The notes under the pieces were generated by a model. The model ran no database searches, was not told where the DNA came from, and was given only the letters and a program-made list of their open reading frames with translations. DNA of 64,000 nt from Xenia sp. Carnegie-2017 (taxonomy: Eukaryota; Cnidaria; Anthozoa; Malacalcyonacea; Xeniidae). Positions 12,264 through 24,292 of this stretch are shown piece by piece. The stretch is from contig NW_025813481.1 in NCBI RefSeq assembly GCF_021976095.1, forward strand, positions 10,285,846 through 10,349,845, written 5' to 3'. Both the position numbers and the translations under genes were made by a program. Every line of letters starts with the position of its first letter. The first letter of the stretch is position 1.

Positions 12264-12466
12264 GGCTGCGTTTACACTATACCGGATTTGCTCATCACGA
12301 CATCTTCATTTGCTTTATAGGGTTAACTGTTCGGAGTAAAAGCTTATTAAGCTGATAGATTTAGTCTATTTGATTGTGTTTCTGGCGTTGAACAATTTCC
12401 CCGCCTTTTAATACAAAGAATATTCAACCTGCTACGATAGCAATACGGTATAGTGTAAGAGGGGCC
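12264..12466. mobile_element. MITE with TTA target duplication
   Basis: About 203 bp bounded by imperfect inverted ends (GGCTGCGTTTACACTATACC at the left; GGTATAGTGTAAGAGGGGCC at the right) and flanked by TTA on both sides (12261-12263 and 12467-12469). No coding capacity. The copy at 36352-36554 came with the segmental duplication, since the flanks match too. Superfamily uncertain. Confidence 0.65.
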
Positions 12467-13253
12467 TTAGTTGACCCATACTGCACGTATACCCATCTTG
12501 TAGGATGTATTTTTTATAGCTTATGACTCAAGTCCCATCTCAGTGGTGGAACTATTCAATTTCGATCATTTTCATTAGAGCCGTGTTCACTCGTTTTACA
12601 AACTGCCACAAAGATTTGTCATTCGAAAGATCTTATGTTAAAGAATACGCAAGTATAAGAATTACCCAAAGTCATCGAATATTGTTTAAGTTGCAGAGCG
12701 TAAAGTTGCATTCATCTTTTTTTGATGGTCGTAGATACCTCACACATGTATACGTGTCAGGCTGGAGCCTCGTCATGCCTCGTGACAGATGACTCATGAG
12801 CATAACCAAGGCTTAAATAATCTTACGTAAAGAACTTTAAACACTGTATGATCTAATGTTATCAGAATTCCCATTACTAAGCAAAATACTTAGAATCCCC
12901 TGCAATTTCACTATTTTGCTTAAATGATCAGCGAGCGTTGTGGTGAAATTAGGAAGTTTAAAATAACAAGGGCATAGGCAAACAAGTGATGGTGATAATT
13001 TTCCATACATTAGTCTTCTTTAGATTCTGCATGTGTTCATACGTTCCTGCACCAGTAGAGTGAAATGTCGTCAGTTGTGGGGAATTCCTTTCCAGTTTTG
13101 CATCTCATCAACATATTTGAACGTTTTCAGCATTCTTTTGATAAGGTATAAATATGACCAACCATAACTGCACATAAATGGAATTTTGTAGTTTTGTCAG
13201 GTTGTTATGAAAAGATATACCTCTGTATTCATACAGATCTTGAGAATTTTTGA

Positions 13254-13375
13254 ATGAAGAAAGAAGTAATTTCAACCACTGCTCTGACTTTTGTCTGCAT
13301 TTTTTGTCTTGCTGACGCTGCAAAAGTAAAAGATAGAGAAGACGTGGAAAATGTCGCGGGAAACTCAACTATTTG
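13254..13375 (+). pseudogene. BiP/HSPA5-like first exon relic 1
   Basis: The leader GAGAATTTTTGAA before the ATG is shared with the intact BiP gene at 50851-50863. The frame reads a 20-odd residue hydrophobic leader (MKKEVISTTALTFVCIFCL), a lysine/acidic linker, then VENVAGNSTI where BiP has [14 protein letters not shown], and reaches the same TG|GTGAGATT donor in the same phase. The HSP70 phosphate-binding signature is gone, so it cannot encode an ATPase domain start. The intron beyond it also keeps the BiP-like T-rich start. Copied at 37357-37478. Confidence 0.68.
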
Positions 13376-14025
13376 GTGAGATTTTTTCTTTTCATCTTAT
13401 TAATCGAACTTGTTTAGCCATACGATGTGAGAGTTCAGAAAAACCCTAACACAATATACGTTCTGTGATCAATCGCTAACCCATTTACTAATGGTAGATT
13501 GTTGTTCCATATCTGCTTCATTGATGCACTAGAACATGCATGTATTATAACGTTACGCCTTTGAACAGTTCGTTGTTTCAATTTCATGAAGCCAGGCTCA
13601 ATTTCATAAAGCCGTCTCTGCCAATTAAATTGGGCTGCTCAATTGTAGGTTTACTCATCGTGGCGCGATTTCACTATTCGTGCTTATTTGAGGCATAGCA
13701 TTTTTATGAAATAGAGGAAATTTCAAAATTTCAAGGACTTACAAAAAAGTGATGATGTGATTTTCTCTACATTATTACTCTGTTGATTCTGTGGTTTCCT
13801 GCGCACGGACTAATATCGTTATTTTTGTCCGCTTTAGGTGCATTCCCTTACAGCATTATCTGCATTTCCTTTGTTACTATTTTTTTGACCAGTCACAAGA
13901 CTACACGTCCATTTGATAAAATTTATCAGATCGACTAACAAGAAAAAGAATCAGATCAGTTTTGTCTTTTGTCAAGTTTTTATGACTAAATTCACTGCTA
14001 TATGAAGAAGTATCGAGAATATAAA

Positions 14026-14157
14026 ATGAGAAAAACGGCAACAATTTCACTCACTATCGTCCTTACCTTCGTCTTGTTATTAGGGCAGACAAAAGCGTCG
14101 AAAAGACAAAGAACTGGGAACTGTCATCGGTAATGAAGTGGGAATTTCACATACATG
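14026..14157 (+). pseudogene. BiP/HSPA5-like first exon relic 2
   Basis: ATG followed by a hydrophobic leader (MRKTATISLTIVLTFVLLL) and a basic linker. A shift of frame then leads into GTVIGNEVGISHT and a TG|GTGAGATT donor, matching [13 protein letters not shown] and the donor of intact BiP exon 1. The original frame ends at a TAA in the middle, so this is a broken paralogue. The intron after the donor shares TTAATGTATTGAGGCTGCAG-like sequence with BiP intron 1. Copied at 38130-38261. Confidence 0.72.
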
Positions 14158-14939
14158 GTGAGATTTTTTCTTTTATTTAACCCTGATTAATGTATTGAGG
14201 CTGCAGACAATTACGCACACAGGATTTGTTTTCTGATATTATTAGAAATCCTGCTCATAATGTAACAGAGAGTTTGTAGGCTTGCATGATCATTTACCGC
14301 TGCTGCTAGCAATTCAACAACGTTTTCGGGCGAAAATCAATCGAACTGTGTTCCTACCATCGCAATCCTTTTCTAGGAACTCGATCAATGTAGTTTCATT
14401 ATATTGCATTGGAAGCTGTAATTTAATGAACTGTAGACGATTATTTCAAATATGATTCGTCGCTGAACTCAGGCAGTATTTGAAATCATGCTTACAATGT
14501 AACAGATAGAGATTATAGACTTGCATGATCATTCACCGCTGCTGCTGGCGATTCACAAAACTTTTCGGTCGAAAATCAATCGAACTCTGTTCCTAAAATC
14601 GCAATCTCCTTCCAGGTCGTCCTTCACTGTCACACTTTCGAAATTTTATATTAAATCTAAGTGATCAACTAAATCTAGTTTGCCTTTTTTGGTTTTCTGG
14701 AGCGTATGGTTATTTTCAACTGATCAGCGACATAATGTGTCTACAAACTGCATTCGACCCATACTCCCACATATATTGCAGTTAAATTTTATTGTGAAAG
14801 ATGTGTTCAGTATAAAACAGTTGATAAACTCAACATCTATATAAGATGACAAAAATAGTTCCGTAAAAATCAATTTTCTTGCTCATAAATCCCAATAACA
14901 GTTTTTCGTGGCACGAAATGGGATTGCTAGTACTGATAA

Positions 14940-14992
14940 TTGTTTGTTTGTATGTTTGTTTATTGTTTGTGTGTTTGTTTGTTTACGTTTAA
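14940..14992. repeat. TGTTTG-rich microsatellite
   Basis: Run of TTTG-type repeats in front of the BiP-like exon-2 relic. The copy at about 39025-39071 is one unit shorter, as expected of a slipping microsatellite. Confidence 0.7.
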
Positions 14993-15035
14993 CGAACAAT
15001 ATTTATTAATTATATTTGGATCAACGTTTTTTCAG

Positions 15036-15142
15036 CTATGGGTTATTCGAAAATTATTTTCATGGTAATTTGGACAATTATCTACAGAGTATCAATATTA
15101 GAGAATTGGAAGTGATGACAATTAATGCTTCCTCACATCATG
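15036..15142 (+). pseudogene. BiP-like exon 2 relic (weak)
   Basis: A strong acceptor (TTTTTTCAG) is followed by CTATGGGTTATTCGAAAATT, which resembles the start of intact BiP exon 2 (TGTTGGTGTATTCAAAAATG), and the stretch ends at a consensus GTAAGT donor. The protein frame no longer resembles HSP70 beyond the first codons. It lies about 0.9 kb after relic 2, comparable to the 1.06-kb intron 1 of intact BiP. Copied at 39120-39226. Confidence 0.4.
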
Positions 15143-16675
15143 GTAAGTAAATCAATAACTGCGCTCATTTAGTGAGACCTCAATTTCGTTGCGTCAAATT
15201 GATTAGTTTGCCGGTTTATAACCGGTTCCGCACTTATCAATTACTTTAAAACGTAAAATTTGTTTACATAGTTATTTTTTCAACTTCGTCAATAACATGC
15301 TAGATACCACCCAAGAACGTATCATTTACAACTTATGTACTCTAATAGAAGGTAACGCGCTACATGCTTCACCAAAGTTACTGTGCAAAGGCGCAGCTAG
15401 CTTGATGATTAGGGGGGATACTCATAAACGAATTGTAGCCTTCGATCATTGCATGCATGTATGAATATCACCCCCGGCTAATTATCGTCACTGTTGCTGC
15501 GCTCCTTATTGTTAAATTAAATAGTCGTTTTTTGTAAATGATTTTTTTCGAATACGTTCTACGTAATTTAGGCGAAAAGATGGAACACCCAACTCATAAT
15601 GATCTTTTTTTGTCAAATAGGCAAAAACGACGCGTTGAAGAATGTTTACGGTGGCATGAAATATATACCTTTTTGGTTCGGTCTTCTGTTCATTCGTAGG
15701 GTGCCAGCATGACGTTGTGCTAATTGACAAGATGGAAAAGAGACTTTGGTCAAAATAAATCATATACCTATATATTCAAAATACTTTCAAAACGAACTAT
15801 TATAGTTGGTGATGAATTTCTACAAAATAAGATTTTATCAATGGAGTTGCATCTAAGGTGCTTAGATATGTAAATATATGTGCAAAATCGAGCATGGGTA
15901 TGATTTATTTTGACGTACCCTTGATCCTCCGTTACTGATATAAAATTATTTATCAAAAAGTTGTAAAAAGTTAAGTTCTGTATGTTGTTTAATTGTTCTA
16001 AAACGTTTAGACTTTTAAGTCTTTTGTATTATTATGGTATAGGAATATATAATAAGACATAATTTGTTTCTTATTAGCCCGAGCATCCTAACTTCGTTGA
16101 AACAAAAATGTTGATAAATAGCGTAAAATATATATGGTTTGAGCCTCGTTATTAGTTACACTGCAGATTTAAATGTGATTATAATTGAATAAAGAAGAAG
16201 GAATTTTTAAACTTGAGTCATGTAGGCTTTGAGTCTCTGAATGCGATTTCATGCGATTTGGGAAAGCTCACGAGTGGATTTTAAATATATCTATAATTAG
16301 CTATCACCAACATATTTTCCTCCCTAAAGTTTAAGGAAACTGATCAGATAGACTGTGTCTCCCATTATCATTGCTCATGAGCATGCATACAATGCACACT
16401 TGCCATCATAACTTTTTTAAGATAGCTTTAATGAGCGTTAGTAATGCTGCCTCATACCAATGCAATAAAGTAATAAAATGGACTTATTTTTACATTATTC
16501 TCCATCGCTAATTTTACGCAAGTAAACAGACTGGTTTGACCACCCATACGTCCGCTCCCTTAGATGCCGTAGAATGAAGACGTCAACAAAGAGGTGACAA
16601 TGTATGATCAGTATCAGCTTTGTGGCTCTGTAGGAGTTAAAGAGAGTAAATGAAAGGTAAATTTCAATTGACTCT

Positions 16676-16795
16676 GAAGATGAGTACAGCTAACTTCTGG
16701 CCGAGAGCGTCGAAACGTCAATCAATAATGACGCCAACAATCCTTTTCGTCAAGAGTGCTCTACCAGAACGATCAACAACTACAAACATTTAGGC
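16676..16795. mobile_element. Single arm of a foldback MITE
   Basis: Starts GACTCTGAAGATGAGTACAG and contains GTCGAAACGTCAATCAATAA and a terminal region related to the right arm of the complete elements at 23.99-24.29 kb and 60.19-60.51 kb. Only one arm is present. It is followed by a GGCCCTGTTCACACGATACC end that resembles the termini of the MITE at 12264. Duplicated at about 40745-40865. Confidence 0.6.
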
Positions 16796-17049
16796 CCTGT
16801 TCACACGATACCGGATTGGCTTGATACCTGATTACTTTTCGTACCGGATTCGCCGTTTCGGAGATGATAATTACACTTCGAAGACTAGTGACGAGTTAAC
16901 AGCGCACGTTGCATTGTGGTATATTTCAGGGGACGCAAGACACTTTGCTTTACTAGCTCGTAAGCAACTACAGTACACATAAATAATCGAGTATAGCATT
17001 TAATTATATATAGTTGGAGTTGATTTGTGACTGTAAAATAATAAATATA

Positions 17050-17246
17050 ATGAATGAACAGCATAATTGCGCTGAAAAAGATCAAGTTTGCCTTCATTCT
17101 GACTGTGAGATTGTATTAACTGAGAATGATATCCCTGGTACCAAACTTTGTAAGCCAGGTGAACAATGCTCGATGGCAATATTAAAAAGATGGCTTTCGT
17201 GTCGTGGAGCTAAAATTACTGGGAAAAAGCTTGAGCTTGTAAACAG
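17050..17246 (+). CDS. Exon with SAP-like domain, probably first coding exon
   Basis: ATG opens a cysteine-containing N-terminus ([20 protein letters not shown]), then [20 protein letters not shown], a helix-turn-helix pattern of the SAP type seen in many invertebrate SWIM/YqaJ-containing and transposon-related proteins, and ends at a perfect AG|GTATGT donor in phase 2. The intron that follows enters the 42-bp satellite after about 45 bases, and no later exon is present, so the gene is stranded or broken here. In copy 2 of the duplication only the first ~55 bases of this exon survive (41124-41180), with a small internal deletion. Host gene or domesticated or transposon origin cannot be decided. 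Confidence 0.5.
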
Positions 17247-17291
17247 GTATGTGTGCTTTATATCAATTATCAATTTATGCGCAACGTGTCA

Positions 17292-17640
17292 AACTACTAA
17301 CTGTATATTGACACAAAGTTCACACAGTATATTGACTACTAACTGTATATTGACACAAAGTTCACACCGTATATTGACTACTAACTGTATATTGACACAA
17401 AGTTCACACAGTATATTGACTACTAACTGTATATTAACACAAAGTTCACACAGTATATTGACTACTAACTGTATATTGACACAAAGTTCACACAGTATAT
17501 TGACTACTAACTGTATATTAACACATAGTTCACACAATATAATGACTACCAGCTGCATATTGACAGGTAGTTCACACAGTATATTGATTACTGACTGTAT
17601 ATTGATTACTAACTGTATATTGATACGAAGTTCACACATT
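17292..17640. repeat. 42-bp satellite, left segment (about 8 units)
   Basis: Same unit as the main array. Its second half matches the end of the short array at 9.4-9.74 kb, including the diverged last units and the ATACGAAG end, about 7.9 kb apart. Confidence 0.95.
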
Positions 17641-17750
17641 TAACTTCGAAATTCGCGCAGTTTTTTCGAGTAAAACTTTGAAACTCGTTAAAAGAAATTT
17701 AATTTTTCGTCATTTCTCGAAATATTACTTTCGAAGCTGAAATTTCTTTC
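17641..17750. repeat. 110-bp stub of the duplicated segment, third copy
   Basis: Starts TAACTTCGAAATTCGCGCAG and continues as at 9740 and 33823, but after GAAATTTCTTTC it jumps back into satellite sequence. This is a truncated third copy of the segment's left end trapped inside the satellite, as expected from unequal exchange between satellite tracts. Confidence 0.92.
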
Positions 17751-20700
17751 ACACCGTATATTGACTACTAACTGTATATTGACACAAAGTTCACACAGTA
17801 TATTGACTACTAACTGTATATTGACACAAAGTTCACACAGTATATTGACTACTAACTGTATATTGACACAAAGTTCACACAGTATATTGACTACTAACTG
17901 TATATTAACACATAGTTCACACAGTATATTGACTACTAACTGTATATTGATACAAAGCTCACACAGTATATTGACTACTAACTGTATATTGACACAAAGT
18001 TCACACAGTATATTGACTACTAACTGTATATTGACACATAGTTCACACAGTATAATGACTATCAACTGAATATTGACAGGTAGTTCACACACTATATTGA
18101 TTACTAACTGTATATTGACAGGTAGTTCACACAGTATATTGACTACTAACTGTATATTGACACAAAGTTCACACAATATATTGACTACTAACTGTATATT
18201 GACACAAAGTTCACACAGTATATTGACTACTAACTGTATATTGACGCAAAGTTCACACAATATATTGACTACTAACTCTATATTGACACAAAGTTCACAC
18301 AGTATATTGACTACTAACTGTATATTGACACAAAGCACACAATATATTGACTACTCACTGTATATTGAATAAAAGTTCACACAGTATATTAACTACTAAC
18401 TGTATATTGACACAAAGTTCACACAATATATTGACTACTAACTGTATATTGACACAAAGTTCACACAGTATATTGACTACCAACTGTATATTGACAGGTA
18501 GTTCACACAGTATATTGACTACTAACTGTATATTGACACAAAGTTCACACAGTATATTGACTACTAACTGTATATTGACACATAGTTCACACAGTATAAT
18601 GACTATCAACTGTATATTGACAGGTAGTTCACACAGTATATTGATTACTAACTGTATATTGACAGGTAGTTCACACAGTATATTGACTACTAACTGTATA
18701 TTGACACAAAGTTCACACAATATATTGACTACTAACTGTATATTGACACAAAGTTCACACAGTATATTGACTACTAACTGTATATTGACACAAAGTTCAC
18801 ACACTATATTGACTACTAACTGTATATTGACACAAAGTTCACACAATATATTGACTACTAACTGTATATTGACACAAAGTTCACACAGTATATTGACTAC
18901 TACTGTATATTGACACAAAGTTCACACAATATATTGACTACTAACTGTATATTGACACAAAGTTCACACAGTATATTGACTACTAACTGTATATTGACAC
19001 AAAGTTCACACAGTATATTGACTACTAACTGTATATTGACACAAAGTTCAAACAATATATTGACTACTAACTGTATATTGACACAAAGTTCACACAATAT
19101 ATTGACTACTAACTGTATATTGACACAAAGTTCACTCAGTATATTGACTACTAACTGTATATTGACAAAAGTTCACACAGTATATTGACTACTAACTGTA
19201 TATTGACACAAAGTTCACACAATATATTGACTACTAACTGTATATTGACACAAAGTTCACACAATATATTGACTACTAACTGTATATTGACACAAAGTTC
19301 ACTCAGTATATTGACTACTAACTGTATATTGACACAAAGTTCACACAGTATATTGACTACTAACTGTATATTGACACAAAGTTCACACAATATATTGACT
19401 ACTAACTGTATATTGGCACAAAGTTCACACAGTATATTGACTACCAACTGTATATTGACACAAAGTTCACACAGTATATTGACTACTAACTGTATATTGA
19501 TACAAAGTTCACACAGTATATTGACTACTAACTGTATATTGACACATAGTTCACACACTATAATGACTATCAACTGTATATTGACAGGTAGTTCACACAG
19601 TATATTGATTACTAACTGTATATTGACAGCTAGTTCACACAGTATATTGACTACTAACTGTATATTGACACAAAGTTCACACAATATATTGACTACTAAC
19701 TGTATATTGACACAAAGTTCACACAGTATATTGACTACTAACTGTATATTGACAGGTAGTTCACACAGTATATTGATTACTAACTGTATATTGACAGGTA
19801 GTTCACACACTATATTGACTACTAACTGTATATTGACAGGTAGTTCACACAGTATATTGATTACTAACTGTATATTGACAGGTAGTTCACACACTATATT
19901 GACTACTAACTGTATATTGACACAAAGTTCACACAATATATTGACTACTAACTGTATATTGACACAAAGTTCACACAGTATATTGACTACCAACTGTATA
20001 TTGACACAAAGTTCACACAGTATATTGACTACTAACTGTATATTGATAAAAGTTCACACAGTATATTGACTACTAACTGTATATTGACACATAGTTCACA
20101 CAGTATAATGACTATCAACTGTATATTGACAGGTAGTTCACACAGTATATTGATTACTAACTGTATATTGACAGGTAGTTCACACAGTATATTGACTACT
20201 AACTGTATATTGACACACAGTTCACACAATATATTGACTACTAACTGTATATTGACACAAAGTTCACACAGTATATTGACTACTAACTGTATATTGACAG
20301 GTAGTTCACACAGTATATTGATTACTAACTGTATATTGACAGGTAGTTCACACACTATATTGACTACTAACTGTATATTGACAGGTAGTTCACACAGTAT
20401 ATTGATTACTAACTGTATATTGACACAAAGTTCACACAGTATATTGACTACTAACTGTATATTGACACAAAGTTCACACAGTATATTGACTACTAACTGT
20501 ATATTGACACATAGTTCACACAGTATAATGACTATCAACTGTATATTGACAGGTAGTTCACACAGTATATTGATTACTAACTGTATATTGACAGGTAGTT
20601 CACACAGTATATTGACTACTAACTGTATATTGACACAAAGTTCACACAATATATTGACTACTAACTGTATATTGACACAAATTTCACACAGTATATTGAC

Positions 20701-23700
20701 TACTAACTGTATATTGACACAAAGTTCACACAATATATTGACTACTAACTGTATATTGACACAAAGTTCACACAGTATATTGACTACTAACTGTATATTG
20801 ACACATAGTTCACACAGTATAATGACTATCAACTGTATATTTACAGGTAGTTCACACAGTATATTGATTACTAACTGTATATTGACAGCTAGTTCACACA
20901 GTATATTGACTACTAACTGTATATTGACACAAAGTTCACACAATATATTGACTACTAACTGTATATTGACACAAAGTTCACACAATATATTGACTACTAA
21001 CTGTATATTGACACAAAGTTCACACAGTATATTGACTACTAACTGTATATTGACAGGTTTTCACACAGTATATTGACTACTAACTGTATATTGACACAAA
21101 GTTCACACAATATATTGACTACTAACTGTATATTGACACAAAGTTCACACAGTATATTGACTACTAACTGTATATTGACACAAAGTTCACACAATATATT
21201 GACTACTAACTGTATATTGACACAAAGTTCACACAGTATATTGACTACTAACTGTATATTGACACAAAGTTCACACAGTATATTGACTACTAACTGTATA
21301 TTGACACAAAGTTCACACAATATATTGACTACTAACTGTATATTGACACAAAGTTCACACAGTATATTGACTACTAACTGTATATTGACACAAAGTTCAC
21401 ACAATATATTGACTACTAACTGTATATTGACACAAAGTTCACACAGTATATTGACTACCAACTGTATATTGACACAAAGTTCACACAGTATATTGACTAC
21501 TAACTGTATATTGATACAAAGTTCACACAGTATATTGACTACTAACTGTATATTGACACATAGTTCACACAGTATAATGACTATCAACTGTATATTGACA
21601 GGTAGTTCACACAGTATATTGATTACTAACTGTATATTGACAGGTAGTTCACACAGTATATTGACTACTAACTGTATATTGACACACAGTTCACACAATA
21701 TATTGACTACTAACTGTATATTGACACAAAGTTCACACAGTATATTGACTACTAACTGTATATTGACAGGTAGTTCACACAGTATATTGATTACTAACTG
21801 TATATTGACAGGTAGTTCACACACTATATTGACTACTAACTGTATATTGACAGGTAGTTCACACAGTATATTGATTACTAACTGTATATTGACACAAAGT
21901 TCACACAGTATATTGACTACTAACTGTATATTGACACAAAGTTCACACAGTATATTGACTACTAACTGTATATTGACACATAGTTCACACAGTATAATGA
22001 CTATCAACTGTATATTGACAGGTAGTTCACACAGTATATTGATTACTAACTGTATATTGACAGGTAGTTCACACAGTATATTGACTACTAACTGTATATT
22101 GACACAAAGTTCACACAATATATTGACTACTAACTGTATATTGACACAAATTTCACACAGTATATTGACTACTAACTGTATATTGACACAAAGTTCACAC
22201 AATATATTGACTACTAACTGTATATTGACACAAAGTTCACACAGTATATTGACTACTAACTGTATATTGACACATAGTTCACACAGTATAATGACTATCA
22301 ACTGTATATTTACAGGTAGTTCATACAGTATATTGATTACTAACTGTATATTGACAGCTAGTTCACACAGTATATTGACTACTAACTGTATATTGACACA
22401 AAGTTCACACAATATATTGACTACTAACTGTATATTGACACAAAGTTCACACAATATATTGACTACTAACTGTATATTGACACAAAGTTCACACAGTATA
22501 TTGACTACTAACTGTATATTGACAGGTTTCACACAGTATATTGATTACTAACTGTATATTGACACAAAGTTCACACAATATATTGACTACTAACTGTATA
22601 TTGACACAAAGTTCACACAGTATATTGACTACTAACTGTATATTGACACAAAGTTCACACAATATATTGACTACTAACTGTATATTGACACAAAGTTCAC
22701 ACAGTATATTGACTACTAACTGTATATTGACACAAAGTTCACACAATATATTGACTACTAACTGTATATTGACACAAAGTTCACACAGTATATTGACTAC
22801 TAACTGTATATTGACACAAAGTTCACACAGTATATTGACTACTAACTGTATATTGACACAAAGTTCACACAATATATTGACTACTAACTGTATATTGACA
22901 CAAAGTTCACACAGTATATTGACTACTAACTGTATATTGACACAAAGTTTACACAGTATATTGACTACTAACTGTATATTGACACAAAGTTCACACAGTA
23001 TAATGACTATCAACTGTATATTGACAGGTAGTTCACACAGTATATTGATTACTAACTGTATATTGACAGGTAGTTCACACAGTATATTGACTACTAACTG
23101 TATATTGACACAAATTTCACACAATATATTGACTACTAACTGTATATTGACACAAAGTTCACACAGTATATTGACTACTAACTGTATATTGACACTAAGT
23201 TCACACAATATATTGACTACTAACTGTATATTGACACAAAGTTCACACAGTATATTGACTACTAACTGTATATTGACACATAGTTCACACAGTATAATGA
23301 CTATAAACTGTATATTGACAGGTAGTTCACACATTCACACAGTATATTGATTACTAACTGTATATTGACAGGTAGTTCACACAGTATATTGACTACTAAC
23401 TGTATATTGACACAAAGTTCACACAATATATTGACTACTAACTGTATATTGACACAAAGTTCACACAGTATATTGACTACTAACTGTATATTGACACAAA
23501 GTTCACACAGTATATTGACTACTAACTGTATATTGACACAAAGTTCACATAGTATATTGACTACTAACTGTATATTGACACATAGTTCACACAGTATAAT
23601 GACTATAAACTGTATATTGACAGGTAGTTCACACAGTATACTGATTACTAACTGTATATTGACAGGTAGTTCACACAGTATATTGACTACTAACTGTATA

Positions 23701-23987
23701 TTGACACAAAGTTCACACAATATATTGACTACTAACTGTATATTGACACATAGTTCACACAGTATATTGACTACTAACTGTATATTGAACAAAAGTTCAC
23801 ACAGTATATTGACTACTAACTGTATATTGACACAAAGTTCACACAATATATTGACTACTAACTGTATATTGACACAAAGTTCACACAGTATATTGACTAC
23901 TAACTGTATATTGACAGGTAGTTCACACAGTATATTGACTACTAACTGTATATTGACACAAAGTTCACACAGTATATTGACTACTAA
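17751..23987. repeat. 42-bp satellite, main array part 1
   Basis: Consensus unit GTATATTGACTACTAACT plus GTATATTGACACAAAGTTCACACA (18 + 24 = 42 bp), i.e. two unequal halves that both begin GTATATTGAC. Units differ at few positions, notably after GACA (CAAAG, CATAG, GGTAG, GCTAG), at CAGTAT/CAATAT/CACTAT, ATTGACT/AATGACT/ATTGATT, and CTACTAACT/CTATCAACT. These variants recur in fixed order, giving higher-order blocks. A block from about 20.05 to 21.06 kb repeats about 1.47 kb further on. Because 42 is a multiple of three, one frame per strand stays open for long runs, ending mostly where indels break the register. Confidence 0.97.
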
Positions 23988-24292
23988 TGATGATCGTCCA
24001 GGTTAATAAAGTCCTGAGAAGGACTGTTTTGATGTTGTTGACGTTTCGACACCTTAGTAGTCATTCAGAGTCTAAACGTTAGCCGTATTTGTTGTCTGGT
24101 TCTTACATTGTATTGTGTAAGAACCAGACAAACGCTAACCTGACGTTACTTATTTGACTCTGAAGATGACTATAAGGTTGTCGAAACGTCAGTCAACAAC
24201 ATCAAAAACAGTCCTTCTCAGGACTTTTTTAACCTGGACGATCATCATTTACAAACATATAACGATACTCCCAGGTTCAAACCATTTACTTT
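23988..24292. mobile_element. Foldback MITE inserted in the satellite
   Basis: Non-satellite insert whose two arms are inverted copies: left arm about 23988-24072 (TGATGATCGTCCAGGTTAAT to CATTCAGAGTC) and right arm about 24159-24250 (GACTCTGAAGATGAC to CTGGACGATCATCAT). The core also contains an inner palindrome (GTCTGGTTCTTACA and its complement). A single-stranded tail with CCCAGGTTCAAACCATTTAC follows before the satellite resumes. No coding capacity. I recall this arm family from coral and sea-anemone genomes. Confidence 0.8.

Larger units (their letters stand above)
9740..17113. repeat. Segmental duplication, copy 1
   Basis: About 7.37 kb that reappears at 33.82-41.18 kb in the same orientation. 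By eye the copies differ at scattered bases, many single-base homopolymer length changes and a few short indels. Both copies abut 42-bp satellite on the left. On the right homology stops inside the SAP-like exon, after GACTGTGAGATTG. Contents in order: about 3.5 kb without a gene, two BiP-like first-exon relics, a local ~190-bp repeat, a TGTTTG microsatellite, a BiP-like exon-2 relic, single-arm MITE remnants and the start of the SAP-like exon. Confidence 0.93.
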
